A DNA stretch of 64,000 nucleotides from Lachnospiraceae bacterium (GCA_009774535.1 VSNY01000003.1:3017-67016); one strand, 5' to 3'; shown: positions 36,823 through 45,405, counted from the stretch's first letter. The notes: generated by a model not told the origin, from the sequence alone. Program-made: numbers and translations.

Positions 36823-37281
36823 CTACAAAGCGGTGTTAAGCATTGCCGCCAACTTTTTAATTGATTTGCTTAACGTTTCATAACAGAGTCCGTATGCCTG
36901 CAGTGAGCCGCCATAAGGGTCCATAATTTCCAGTTCGTCACCAACCAATTCTGTCAATACCTGCACATTTTCCAAAATCGCATGTTCAAACAAATCCAAT
37001 ATTTTCTGCCTGTCGCTGCTCCCCATTACAATAATGAGCGTATCTTTCGCAAAATCCTCTTCTTCCAGCTGGCTGGACATATAATTTTCCAAAGTGATCC
37101 CATTACTGATCAAAACAGCTTCTGCTTTCTGATTCAACGGTTCCGGAAATAGCACAACAATTCCGCGCGCCTGAATATCAATTGGCATTTTCATAGTATA
37201 TTCTTTCAGTATTTCCGCTGCCATTGGCGCACGGCTGTTTCCAGCTCTGTCCGCAAAAATGATTTTCTTATACGTATCCAT
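36823..37281 (-). CDS. Low-molecular-weight phosphatase-like protein lacking the catalytic Cys
   Basis: The 152-residue product has the LMW-PTP/arsenate-reductase fold: IIFADRAGNSRAPMAAEIL at the N-terminus and the DP loop EIMDPYGGSLQAYG near the C-terminus. In active enzymes the P-loop is C-x5-R; here the Cys position is Asp11 (D-R-A-G-N-S-R17), so ordinary phosphatase chemistry should be lost. Arg17 and the DP acid are kept. The gene follows tsaC with a 13-nt gap, the position held by YwlE (arginine phosphatase) beside YwlC in Bacillus. A binding or regulatory role is likely. Confidence 0.88.
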   Translation of the reverse strand: MDTYKKIIFADRAGNSRAPMAAEILKEYTMKMPIDIQARGIVVLFPEPLNQKAEAVLISNGITLENYMSSQLEEEDFAKDTLIIVMGSSDRQKILDLFEHAILENVQVLTELVGDELEIMDPYGGSLQAYGLCYETLSKSIKKLAAMLNTAL

Positions 37282-37294
37282 ATGCTCACCCCGA

Positions 37295-38350
37295 TTATTC
37301 CGCCTTGATCACCTGATGCCCGGCTGCTTTCATCATACGGTTGCTGATCGCCTGCCCCATTCGGGGCGTTTCAAAACATTCCGAATAAATAAGATCTACA
37401 CCAGATTGATCAAACTCCCTTAAAATCCTGTAAAGATTATGAGCAATTTCTTCTTCTTCCTGCCTGCTGCCAATACGGATCACGTACCCCTGCTCATAAT
37501 ACCTGGCTGTTTCCTCTGTGCCAATAATTCCGACTTTTTTTCCTTCCTGCACTGCCGCCCTTGTCAGATCGTTAATTTTCGCAATTACCCGTTCCTGCGG
37601 GCCTTCTACCAGAAACATTGATGCGTCCGGAGCATAATGCCTGTATTTCATGCCAGGCGCTTTTGGCCTGCAGTCCTGCCCGCCCGCCGCAATGCCAGGA
37701 TCGGTCCGCACTTCTCCGATTACTTCAGACAGCATTTCCAAAGAAATAAATCCGGGCCGCAATATTAACGGAACTTCTTCAGTTAAATCTACAATAGTAG
37801 ATTCAATGCCTATCCCAACCGCTCCTCCATCCAAAATCAATGGAATCTTGCCTTTCAAATCTTCATACACATGTTCCGCCAATGTCGGGCTTGGTCTTCC
37901 TGACGTGTTTGCACTCGGCGCTGCGACATATCCGCCGCCTTCCCGGATCAGCGCAAGCGCTGTCCTGTTGGCAGGCATCCGTACAGCTACGGTATCCATC
38001 CCTCCGGTCGTTTCATCAGGCACGATTTTGCTCTTCGGCAAAATCATGGTCAAAGGGCCGGGCCAGAATGCATCTGCAAGCCTCACTGCTGCCTGCGGGA
38101 TGTGCGTTACGATCTTTTTCAGATCTTCAAAACAGCAGATATGAATGATCAGCGGATTATCAGACGGACGGCCCTTTGCTTTATAAATATTCGCAGCCGC
38201 CTGTGCCTGAAGCGCATCCGCACCCAGACCATACACCGTCTCTGTCGGAAACGCCACAAGACCGCCTGACCTGAGAATCTGGCCTGCCTGCCGGATCACT
38301 TGCGGATCTATGTTTGATTCATCAATTTTTGTTACAACTGTTGTCTGCAT
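37295..38350 (-). CDS. tsaC: L-threonylcarbamoyladenylate synthase (TsaC/Sua5)
   Basis: The 351-residue product is the long Sua5 form. The N-terminal YrdC domain has FPTETVYGLGADA, KGRPSDNPLIIH, TGGMDTVAVRMP and APSANTSGRPSPT. After APGMKYRHYAP comes the C-terminal Sua5 domain. It makes threonylcarbamoyl-AMP from Thr, bicarbonate and ATP for the t6A37 modification of tRNAs reading ANN codons. It is upstream of the phosphatase-like gene. Confidence 0.95.
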   Translation of the reverse strand: MQTTVVTKIDESNIDPQVIRQAGQILRSGGLVAFPTETVYGLGADALQAQAAANIYKAKGRPSDNPLIIHICCFEDLKKIVTHIPQAAVRLADAFWPGPLTMILPKSKIVPDETTGGMDTVAVRMPANRTALALIREGGGYVAAPSANTSGRPSPTLAEHVYEDLKGKIPLILDGGAVGIGIESTIVDLTEEVPLILRPGFISLEMLSEVIGEVRTDPGIAAGGQDCRPKAPGMKYRHYAPDASMFLVEGPQERVIAKINDLTRAAVQEGKKVGIIGTEETARYYEQGYVIRIGSRQEEEEIAHNLYRILREFDQSGVDLIYSECFETPRMGQAISNRMMKAAGHQVIKAE

Positions 38351-38393
38351 ACACTTTCGTTCCTGACTTTATAAAATCTGTATCTTCTTTTAT

Positions 38394-39128
38394 TTATGAC
38401 ACAGCGTTATCCGTTTTGTTTTCCTCATCCGGATCAGACGTTTCCGTATCTTTTCCCAAATATCGGAAAATTCCAACACAGACCGCATCTGCCATCTTCT
38501 GCTGGTATTGCTCATCGGAAAGTAATTCTGCCTCGGTTGGATTGCTTAAAAACCCGCATTCTACAATTACTATCGTAGAAGAAGTCTTTTTCAGCAGATA
38601 ATAACTGTCATTCGCCTTCGCCTCTCTGTGATTTTGCGGATCGACCTGTTCAATTAATGTCTTTTGGATCGTTTCCGCCAGCTTCTGGCTTTCTTTGGAT
38701 GTTGTATAGTAAAATACCTGCGCTCCTTTGATTTGCGGACTGGTATAGCTGTTTTGATGGATACTGACGGTGATCAGCGGTTTGTGTTCATTAATCAGTT
38801 CGCACCGCCGCTGCAGGTCCTGCGCCTTTTTGTTGCTTGCATGTTCATCATACAGACCCTGATCGCTTTCCCTGGTCATAACGACCTGTATCCCTTTTGC
38901 TTCCAGCGTCTCTTTCAGCTTTAACGCCACCTGGAGATTAATATCTTTTTCCAGTTCGCCGTTTACCCCGATTTTACCGGAATCAAAACCACCGTGTCCG
39001 ACATCAATGACAATGCACGACTGTTCCTCTACCTGCCGTCCGGTTACGTATACCGCGCTTGTCTTTGCCAGAATACAGGCACAGATCAGAACCACAACTG
39101 ACATCATCAATTCCAATCTTTGTTTCAA
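38394..39128 (-). CDS. cwlD: N-acetylmuramoyl-L-alanine amidase, CwlD type
   Basis: The start is a TTG at 39128 with GGAGG 8 nt upstream; the longer frame from 39179 has no ribosome site. The 244 residues comprise a signal/anchor helix and an Amidase_3 domain with zinc ligands His (VIDVGHGGFD), Glu (ELEKDINLQV) and His (SIHQNSY) plus catalytic Glu (IVECGFLSN). CwlD-type amidases trim stem peptides for muramic-lactam formation in the spore cortex. It begins about 50 nt after the GH18 gene. Confidence 0.9.
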   Translation of the reverse strand: MKQRLELMMSVVVLICACILAKTSAVYVTGRQVEEQSCIVIDVGHGGFDSGKIGVNGELEKDINLQVALKLKETLEAKGIQVVMTRESDQGLYDEHASNKKAQDLQRRCELINEHKPLITVSIHQNSYTSPQIKGAQVFYYTTSKESQKLAETIQKTLIEQVDPQNHREAKANDSYYLLKKTSSTIVIVECGFLSNPTEAELLSDEQYQQKMADAVCVGIFRYLGKDTETSDPDEENKTDNAVS

Positions 39129-39179
39129 ATTCTCTGCCTCCAGAGCTTTTATTACTATACATATGACAAAAGACCACAA

Positions 39180-40919
39180 TCAATGAATATACTTTAAAAT
39201 CGTATCCCAAACTGCAGGATCTTCTAAACCAAGCTTCCAAAAAGCTGCCCCTGCAAATCCATGTCCGTTCATCACTTTCAGTTTTTCTTCAATGGATTTT
39301 ACATCCTCAAACCAGATTTTATATGTCGTATCACCGTTTACATATTCGGTGTAATACTGACCCATATCCTCCAGCCATTTTTTCTCTGCTCCGTTTACCT
39401 CCATCAGACGCTGCGCAGACTGCATGCCTACCGCCTCGCTGGACAATTCATAAGGTACGTAATCCTCAGACGCAGACTCTGCATCATCCCCATCGCTGTC
39501 TTTGAGCTTTTCCGCCCACACTCTTGTAAAAAACGGCATTCCAAGAATCACCTGTTCCGCCGGAACGCCTTCCGCAATAATATCATCAGCGCCCTTTGTT
39601 ACAAAACCAATCGACGCCACAGAGCCGCTTTCCTTCGACCCTGCATAATGCTCGTCATACCCCATCACAACCAGATAATCCGCAAAAACCGCCTGCTCTT
39701 CCCTGTCATAAAATTTCGTATATTCGGATGACACATAATTATCTACAGACAGCACAATGCCGTTTCCATCACATTTTAATGACAGTTCACGAATAAACTG
39801 AATAAAACTTTCACCAACCGCAGATTCCAATGCTTCAAAATCTACGTTAATCCCATCCAGTCCATACTGAATTGCAGCCGCTATAATCTGGTTTTCCAGA
39901 TTTTCGCGCTTGGATGTATGCGTTAGTACTTCTGTCGTGCTGACGTCTTTATTTTCCAGATTGCTGACCAGACCCCAGACTTCCACACCCTGGTTATGAC
40001 AGTATTTTACATAATCCACACTTGCCAGATTTGCAATATTCCCATCGTTATCATTCAAATAGAACCAAGTCGGCGAAATTACGTTCAGTCCCTTAGAGTT
40101 TTGGAGTACGCTTGCGATTGAATTATTTGCCTCCTGCACCGTCACCTGATGCCAGCCCATATTAATCGCATAATCCCTCATTTGATGCAAAAATGTATCT
40201 TCTTCAAAGTCATGGCTTTCTGTCTCTTCTTTTTCTGCACCAAGACGTTTGTTCTGCACATAGCCAATCAGTCCGTCCTCTGTCGCTACCTTTGTCCAGT
40301 CATCCATGACATCCAGCTTAATGACTGTATCTTCTTTTGTCAGTTCGCATAAAATATTACTCTTTACACTGTCTTCCACGCGCACCTGCGTTTTTCTTTT
40401 AATGCCTGCCTTTTGAATCGTTCCCCATTTCGTCTGCAGCAGCACACGGTCCGGATCTTTTACATGCTCATAGGTCAGATTTGTATATTGTGCGACATAA
40501 TCCAGAGCAATATAAGTCTTATCCACATTTACCAATACTATTTTATAAGGCTTGCTGTCCTTTTTTCTGCCAATATAGTAGTCTTTACTGTCAGCAGACG
40601 CTTTGACCACATTGGACGAAGTCGTATATAACAGTATATTTTCATTTGCATCCCAGTAAAAACGATCGTTTAAATAATCGTGTACATAATTAAAATCCAG
40701 ATAGATACCGCCATCCCTAAGCAGCGCCTTTTCTTCTGTCAGACTGCGGTTCAATTCGATCGCAGCCTCTTCCTGCGAAGTAATCCCGAAATATGTCTCC
40801 AGATCCTGCTGTTCACTGCTTGGCATAAACGCTTTGATCTTCCTGCCTATGATGATACCCACAAGTATAATAAAAATCAAAAATAAAACGGCTATCACTG
40901 GTATGATTTTTTTCTTCAT
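39180..40919 (-). CDS. Membrane-anchored GH18 hydrolase with SH3-like domain
   Basis: The 579-residue product has an N-terminal membrane anchor (about 5-26), a copper-amine-oxidase-like/N-terminal region, an SH3-like stretch (RVEDSVKSNILCELTKEDTV...DGLIGYVQNKRLG) and a C-terminal glycoside hydrolase 18 barrel with the catalytic motif DGINVDFEAL near residue 355 and YDEHYAGS. Related YaaH/SleL enzymes act on spore cortex peptidoglycan; a vegetative wall role is also possible. It precedes cwlD. RBS GGAGG before ATG. Confidence 0.9.
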   Translation of the reverse strand: MKKKIIPVIAVLFLIFIILVGIIIGRKIKAFMPSSEQQDLETYFGITSQEEAAIELNRSLTEEKALLRDGGIYLDFNYVHDYLNDRFYWDANENILLYTTSSNVVKASADSKDYYIGRKKDSKPYKIVLVNVDKTYIALDYVAQYTNLTYEHVKDPDRVLLQTKWGTIQKAGIKRKTQVRVEDSVKSNILCELTKEDTVIKLDVMDDWTKVATEDGLIGYVQNKRLGAEKEETESHDFEEDTFLHQMRDYAINMGWHQVTVQEANNSIASVLQNSKGLNVISPTWFYLNDNDGNIANLASVDYVKYCHNQGVEVWGLVSNLENKDVSTTEVLTHTSKRENLENQIIAAAIQYGLDGINVDFEALESAVGESFIQFIRELSLKCDGNGIVLSVDNYVSSEYTKFYDREEQAVFADYLVVMGYDEHYAGSKESGSVASIGFVTKGADDIIAEGVPAEQVILGMPFFTRVWAEKLKDSDGDDAESASEDYVPYELSSEAVGMQSAQRLMEVNGAEKKWLEDMGQYYTEYVNGDTTYKIWFEDVKSIEEKLKVMNGHGFAGAAFWKLGLEDPAVWDTILKYIH

Positions 40920-40968
40920 CGTATGTCCTCCTGTGTGTATTGATATCCGAATTTGTATAGCTTTTTTT

Positions 40969-40997
40969 ATTATAGCTTGTTGCGGACTATTTTACAA
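40969..40997 (-). promoter_or_regulatory. Promoter of the GH18-cwlD transcript
   Basis: TTGTAA (40992..40997) and TATAAT (40969..40974), 17-nt spacing, about 50 nt before the GH18 start codon. Confidence 0.75.
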
Positions 40998-40999
40998 GA

Positions 41000-41333
41000 A
41001 ACAATATCAGATTCCTATGGTTTCCCGCGCCTGCTTGTGTAATACTTTGTCCAAGCGTAAGGAATAAAAGATAAGATTATTATAACGGATTCATTGAAGC
41101 GTGTAAAGCCTTTCTGCTATTTCGATCAGGGATTCCCAGCGGTTTGCTAAAACAAGCAGGCAGAAACCGGTATCCCCATACCATCCTTTCCGCCTGCCCG
41201 CTTGATTTTTATGTAAATGTCTTCTATTCTATTAGGAAAGGCATTGAGGTTTCCTTTTCCATATAGTTTTGTTTGCCAGTATCATCTGTCTGACAGCCCG
41301 GACTCATAGATTGTCCGGATATGAAATGATCCT
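41000..41333. other. Non-coding gap between the small ORF and the GH18 promoter
   Basis: No coding frame looks real here. It contains a possible minus-strand terminator for the small ORF: arms CAAGCGGGCAG (41194..41204) and CTGCCTGCTTG (41153..41163) with a 30-nt loop, followed by TTTT. It also holds a short inverted repeat CCGGAC...GTCCGG near 41298..41318. Nothing else is recognised. Confidence 0.45.
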
Positions 41334-41534
41334 TTATTGATTCCGCACTTTATCAAAATGCAGCTCTGTCAACACCCCCTTATCGTATACATAATCTCTC
41401 ATATAAGAATTGTCTTCCTGTATACACAACAGGTTTGCAACTCTTTCCGGCGTACTTTTCTCTCCTTCCAGAAATATTGTAATACCCCGTCCCTGTATCC
41501 CCGTTAATTCAATAAATAATTGCTTTTTGTCCAT
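41334..41534 (-). CDS. Small protein of unknown function
   Basis: The 66-residue product starts at ATG 41534 with AGGTGG 5 nt upstream and reads MDKKQLFIELTGIQGRGITIFLEGE at the start (listed here only in part as MDKKQLFIEL). It is charged and soluble with one Cys; no domain is recognised. It is the last gene of the kinase/P-loop/SAF set and may share its transcript. Codon use looks coding, with clear third-position bias and a good ribosome site. Confidence 0.6.
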   Translation of the reverse strand: MDKKQLFIELTGIQGRGITIFLEGEKSTPERVANLLCIQEDNSYMRDYVYDKGVLTELHFDKVRNQ

Positions 41535-41549
41535 CCCTTCCACCTTTGA

Positions 41550-41630
41550 TCAGCAGTATCCATGGAGGCAGAATTTACAATTCGTGTGATACGGATCGTA
41601 ACTATAACGATCCTGCTGTTCTGTTACCAT
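41550..41630 (-). CDS. Candidate 26-residue Cys-rich peptide
   Basis: In the gap between the SAF gene and the 66-residue ORF, an ATG at 41630 opens a 26-codon frame ending HTNCKFCLHGYC before the stop. The stop is 15 nt before the next start. The frame remains open upstream without an ATG to just after the SAF stop. Three Cys and one His in the last ten residues look like a metal or redox knuckle. The ribosome site is weak, so translation is uncertain. Confidence 0.35.
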   Translation of the reverse strand: MVTEQQDRYSYDPYHTNCKFCLHGYC

Positions 41631-41712
41631 GCTGATCTTGTGATATGATAAATATAGCAGGTTGATTCTGCCTATGTATTCTGCTGAATAATTTATTCCT
41701 ATAACGACAGTT

Positions 41713-42120
41713 TCATGGTTTTGCTTTCACTTTCTTTTTGCCCGAAGACAACAGATCCGTTTGCAGAACAGTTCCTTTTTTCAGATTACAGACTGCTTTT
41801 TTACCCGTGAATTGCCTAAGATCCATCGATTTCGCGTACGACGTATTCTGCGGCACCCATGCTTTTTTCTGTTCCAGATCTGTCTTTGTGATCTTGTCTC
41901 CGGCGGATATATCCTGTTTTAAAGTCCATACATACAGATACAGCCCATTTTGTTCGCATCGCTGGTAATCGCTGATCTGATGTCTGAGCGCTGTACAATC
42001 ATGAATCTGAAAAAGCAACAGCACTGCAAGCGGTATCCCTGTGATACACGCCCCGATCATTCCATGCAGCAGCTGCATCCTTGTCCGATACTTTAAAATC
42101 CTGCTTTCCTCCAATTCCAA
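41713..42120 (-). CDS. SAF-domain membrane protein (CpaB/RcpC-like)
   Basis: The 135-residue product has a membrane helix (about 20-42) followed by an extracytoplasmic SAF domain (LKQDISAGDKITKTDLEQKK...GKKAVCNLKKGTVLQTDLL). SAF domains occur in the Flp/Tad pilus proteins CpaB/RcpC, where they bind polysaccharide or peptidoglycan. It lies 32 nt after the P-loop gene. No pilin, secretion ATPase or platform protein is in the window. Confidence 0.75.
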   Translation of the reverse strand: MELEESRILKYRTRMQLLHGMIGACITGIPLAVLLLFQIHDCTALRHQISDYQRCEQNGLYLYVWTLKQDISAGDKITKTDLEQKKAWVPQNTSYAKSMDLRQFTGKKAVCNLKKGTVLQTDLLSSGKKKVKAKP

Positions 42121-42152
42121 GAAACCCTTTCTGACCTCAGAGTTTCTTTCAT

Positions 42153-42683
42153 TTAAATAATTTTTTGTAAAAACATCAGATCTTCTTTTTTCAGATAAAA
42201 AGGATTTTCAATCCAGGGGATACTTATCATATGCATTCCATATCTTTTTTGTATTATTTTCTTATCCGCAAGATTTGCAAATAAAACCAGAAATTCCCAT
42301 GTTTCGTAGTTTTCCGATGCAATTACATTTTTTAGAAAATGTTCGTAAGCAGAGACTTTCCATGGGCTGATGCTTCCGGTTACGATTTTACGGTCGCATC
42401 TTAGGAACTCCTCTCTGGATGCCTTATAATCTGCACCAAGATCCAATACAAAAGCTTCATATCTGCTGTTTACAATTTCCGGTATATTCCCCACTTTAAT
42501 ATCCGTAAAATACTGAACGCCTGCAAGCTTTTGTCTGCCTCCCTCCTTTCCGATCATATCTTTTAAGTCATGCTGTCCTGACCATTCTATCACTGCTGTC
42601 TTTCTTCCCAATGCCGACTGCAGATAGTTTGCCAGAGCAATTGTCAGATGTGTTGTTCCGCACCCCATGCCAATCCCGATCAC
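42153..42683 (-). CDS. Stand-alone TadZ/CpaE-like P-loop protein, start uncertain
   Basis: Read from GTG 42683 the product is 176 residues and begins inside the first beta strand (MIGIGMGCGTTHLTIA). The homologous domain of the upstream kinase has KIAVAGTQSRVGTTHLAIA, so about 12-20 more residues are expected. The same frame is open back to the kinase stop at 42738 but offers only CTG, ATC or ATT codons; an ATC at 42714..42716 has AAAGGA 6 nt upstream. The Walker A lysine is replaced (GCGTTH), as in TadZ-type ATPases. The protein probably works with the kinase and SAF protein at the membrane. Confidence 0.65.
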   Translation of the reverse strand: MIGIGMGCGTTHLTIALANYLQSALGRKTAVIEWSGQHDLKDMIGKEGGRQKLAGVQYFTDIKVGNIPEIVNSRYEAFVLDLGADYKASREEFLRCDRKIVTGSISPWKVSAYEHFLKNVIASENYETWEFLVLFANLADKKIIQKRYGMHMISIPWIENPFYLKKEDLMFLQKII

Positions 42684-42737
42684 CCCAATGCTGATCTTTT
42701 CTTTCAGCTTTTTGATTGAACATCCTTTCAGTGTCTT

Positions 42738-44069
42738 TCACCACCCTTCCTGTCGCAGCATCTTTTGAAACAGTTCCCGTTTCTCCCTTGTCATGCGAAA
42801 CGGATCTGCGTCCAGCGGAAAACAGTAGACTCTGTGACGGCAGATTCTGGCCAGTGCTTTTGCCTTTGACCTGTCTCCATAATTACAGACAAGAACAAGA
42901 TTCCTTGGCAGGCTGACCTTTTGCAGCAGGCATTCATCCTGCGGACATTCCCATGGTCTGCTGCCCATAACCAGAATCAGCTTTTGCGCTTCTTCTATCA
43001 TATCCTGCAGCTGTATCCCATAGTCCTGCACATACAAGCCTTCCCACCGCTTTTGTGCCGCAACCCCTTCTCCGTAATAGGGCATGCCCCGAAATTTTTC
43101 ATAGGCGACCAATCCATCTTTTCTCATATATCCGCTGTCACTTTTCGCTAACGTCCTCATACAGTCTGATGGATGATATTCCTGATATATACAAGGTCTG
43201 CCTTCCTGATTGAAAAAACAGGTCAGTGCGATTGCCAGATGTGTCGTACCTACCCGGCTTTGTGTTCCCGCTACTGCGATTTTTGTTGTTGTTAATTCTG
43301 TTGCTATAAATCCTGTTAAGAGGCGCTTTTTTGTTGTTTGCTGATGATATTGACTGCCCTGATCGACTGCCTGCAGCAAATCCGCTTCCAATGCCTCTAC
43401 TGACGCATAACGGTCTTCTTTTGCATAAGCGGCTGCCTGGCTGATCAAAGGCTGCAGAATCCGGAATTCGTTTTCAGGCATTTTGGATGCCAAAAACGCA
43501 AGGATTTTTCCTACGCCATAAATGTCTGTCTGTATATCACAGGCAATTCCCTGATATTTCTCAGGCGGCGCATAACCCTCTGTTCCGAAATTTTGGAATG
43601 TACTTCCATTCGTGGTAATATAAGATGAAATGCCAAAATCGATTAAAACGACCCGTTTTCCACATAATATAATGTGTTCTGGTTTTAAATCCTGATAGAT
43701 TACCGGTTCTGGTTTTTGATCATGCAGGTACTTTATAACATCACAGATCTGTAACGTCATATGCACTGCTGTGTCGATGGAAATACAATCTTGATGAAGC
43801 ACAAATGCTTCCAATGACTGTCCCTGGATATATTCCTCTATGATATAATAATTCTCATCATCTTCTTCTACATCGTAAATAGTGGGGATACCGGGATGCT
43901 TCAGATTTTTTAGAATATCTGCTTCCAGAAGAAGCTGCGGCTGTCCTGATTGTGTCTTATTTACACACTTGACGGCCCGATATGTTTTCAGCTTCCTGTG
44001 TTCGGCTAAAAATACTTCGCTGCTGTTCCCTCTTCCTAAACGGGATACGATACGGTACTTGCCGGACAA
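42738..44069 (-). CDS. Ser/Thr protein kinase fused to a TadZ-like P-loop domain
   Basis: The 443-residue product has an N-terminal Hanks kinase (about 1-240): Gly loop LGRGNSSEVF, Lys34 (RAVKC), catalytic loop IYQDLKPEHI (HRD is YQD, so non-RD but with the Asp), DFG in LIDFGIS and APPE in GYAPPEKY. No PASTA or membrane region follows. Instead a C-terminal P-loop domain starts near residue 268 (KIAVAGTQSRVGTTHLAIAL) and ends with LVLVCNYGDRSKAKALARI. It is paralogous to the next gene. I infer a phosphorylation-controlled positioning or secretion system. Confidence 0.85.
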   Translation of the reverse strand: MSGKYRIVSRLGRGNSSEVFLAEHRKLKTYRAVKCVNKTQSGQPQLLLEADILKNLKHPGIPTIYDVEEDDENYYIIEEYIQGQSLEAFVLHQDCISIDTAVHMTLQICDVIKYLHDQKPEPVIYQDLKPEHIILCGKRVVLIDFGISSYITTNGSTFQNFGTEGYAPPEKYQGIACDIQTDIYGVGKILAFLASKMPENEFRILQPLISQAAAYAKEDRYASVEALEADLLQAVDQGSQYHQQTTKKRLLTGFIATELTTTKIAVAGTQSRVGTTHLAIALTCFFNQEGRPCIYQEYHPSDCMRTLAKSDSGYMRKDGLVAYEKFRGMPYYGEGVAAQKRWEGLYVQDYGIQLQDMIEEAQKLILVMGSRPWECPQDECLLQKVSLPRNLVLVCNYGDRSKAKALARICRHRVYCFPLDADPFRMTREKRELFQKMLRQEGW

Positions 44070-44221
44070 ATTTGATTCCTGAATGCTTAGACTCCTTTCT
44101 GACTAGGGGTTATAAGCACCTCTTGCAACTGTTATACCACAGCCGACATATGTTATGCAAGCTTTTTTTTCAAAAAATTTGAAATTTTATAAAAATTTTA
44201 AAAAATAAATGCCCGATACGC

Positions 44222-44250
44222 TTGACTAACATATATATTTTTTATATACT
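44222..44250 (+). promoter_or_regulatory. Promoter of mecA
   Basis: TTGACT (44222..44227) and TATACT (44245..44250), 17-nt spacing, in a very AT-rich stretch about 80 nt before the mecA start. Confidence 0.7.
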
Positions 44251-44327
44251 TTGTTTACTTCAAGCTGACAATTGAAATTTTAATATAATAATATATACCA
44301 TAAGACATTAATTAAGGGAGTGATGTA

Positions 44328-45143
44328 ATGAAAATCGAAAAAGTAAGTGACACCCAGATTCGATGCACACTGACAAAAGAAGATTTAGCAGACCGACATT
44401 TAAAAATCAGTGAACTTGCGTACGGTACTGAAAACGCCAAAAATTTATTCCGTGATATGATGCAGCAGGCTTCTTATGAATTCGGGTTTGAAGCGGACGA
44501 TATCCCTTTGATGATTGAAGCAATTCCAGTATCATCAGATACGATTATCCTGCTCATAACAAAAGTAGAATACCCGGAAGAACTGGATACCCGTTTTTCC
44601 AAATTCTCAGACGTTGATTATGACGATTCCTTTTCCGGTTATGGAACAGAACAGGGAGAACCATACGAAGCAGCCAGTGCGAATGATATTTTGGACTGGT
44701 TTAAAAAGATTCAGCAGGAAGCCAAATCAAATGCCGAAGGTTCCCGGAAGAAATCAAACAAGTCCGAAGACTTTATCCCGCTGGAACAGGCGGTCCGGCA
44801 CGAATCCAAAGAAACGATTCCTGGTACACCTGCCGTTGAAATCCCAATTGACCTGACAAAATTATTCCTGATCCATGACCTGGACACAATGTCTAAGATT
44901 TCGAGCGTACTGGACGGATATTACGAAGGGGATAATACGCTGTTCCGTGATGCGCAGTCACATTTGTTTTATCTAATTGTCCATAAGAGCAACCATACAC
45001 CTGAAGAATTTAACAAAGTATGTAATATTTTATCGGAGTATTCTACACAGCTGAACTTTTCCAATTCGATCGAAGCTTATTTTAATGAACATTTTGACTG
45101 CATGATCCGCAGCCAGGCGCTGCAGCAGTTTGCGGCAATTTAA
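44328..45143 (+). CDS. mecA: Adaptor protein MecA
   Basis: The 271-residue product has the MecA N-terminal substrate-binding region (MKIEKVSDTQIRCTLTKEDL...ELAYGTENAKNLFRDMM) and a C-terminal ClpC-binding domain (LFLIHDLDTMSKISSVL...FRDAQSHLFYLIV). It delivers substrates to ClpCP. RBS GGGAG 7 nt before ATG. It is monocistronic with a strong terminator. Confidence 0.93.
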   Translation: MKIEKVSDTQIRCTLTKEDLADRHLKISELAYGTENAKNLFRDMMQQASYEFGFEADDIPLMIEAIPVSSDTIILLITKVEYPEELDTRFSKFSDVDYDDSFSGYGTEQGEPYEAASANDILDWFKKIQQEAKSNAEGSRKKSNKSEDFIPLEQAVRHESKETIPGTPAVEIPIDLTKLFLIHDLDTMSKISSVLDGYYEGDNTLFRDAQSHLFYLIVHKSNHTPEEFNKVCNILSEYSTQLNFSNSIEAYFNEHFDCMIRSQALQQFAAI

Positions 45144-45191
45144 AAAGGAACCGGATATAAACATCATGTTTGTATCCGGTTCCTTTTTGAT
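45142..45191. terminator. Bidirectional terminator between mecA and the DUF1858 gene
   Basis: A ~20-bp stem (AAAAAGGAACCGGATA... / ...TATCCGGTTCCTTTTT) with flanking A and T runs serves both convergent genes. Confidence 0.92.
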
Positions 45192-45198
45192 TATTTGC

Positions 45199-45405
45199 TT
45201 AATTGTTTGCCAAAAATTCGTTAATCTGAGCTACCAGCTCATCTGGAGAAATCCCATGCACCATAGCCGCTTCTTCAATCGTCTCCATCTGGGAAGACGG
45301 GCATCCGAGACAGTGCATGCCGATATTTAATAAAAGCGGCGCAATGTTTTCATTAATTTGAAGTAATTCTCCAATCATTGTACTTTTGGTAACCTGCTGT
45401 TCCAT
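45199..45405 (-). CDS. DUF1858 domain protein
   Basis: The 68-residue product matches the DUF1858 pattern: MIGELLQINENIAPLLLNIGMHCLGCPSSQ with the paired Cys (C-L-G-C) and EAAMVHGISPDELVAQIN. The domain occurs with hybrid-cluster and redox proteins and is thought to be a small redox or metal-linked module. RBS AAAGGAG at 8 nt. Confidence 0.88.
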   Translation of the reverse strand: MEQQVTKSTMIGELLQINENIAPLLLNIGMHCLGCPSSQMETIEEAAMVHGISPDELVAQINEFLANN

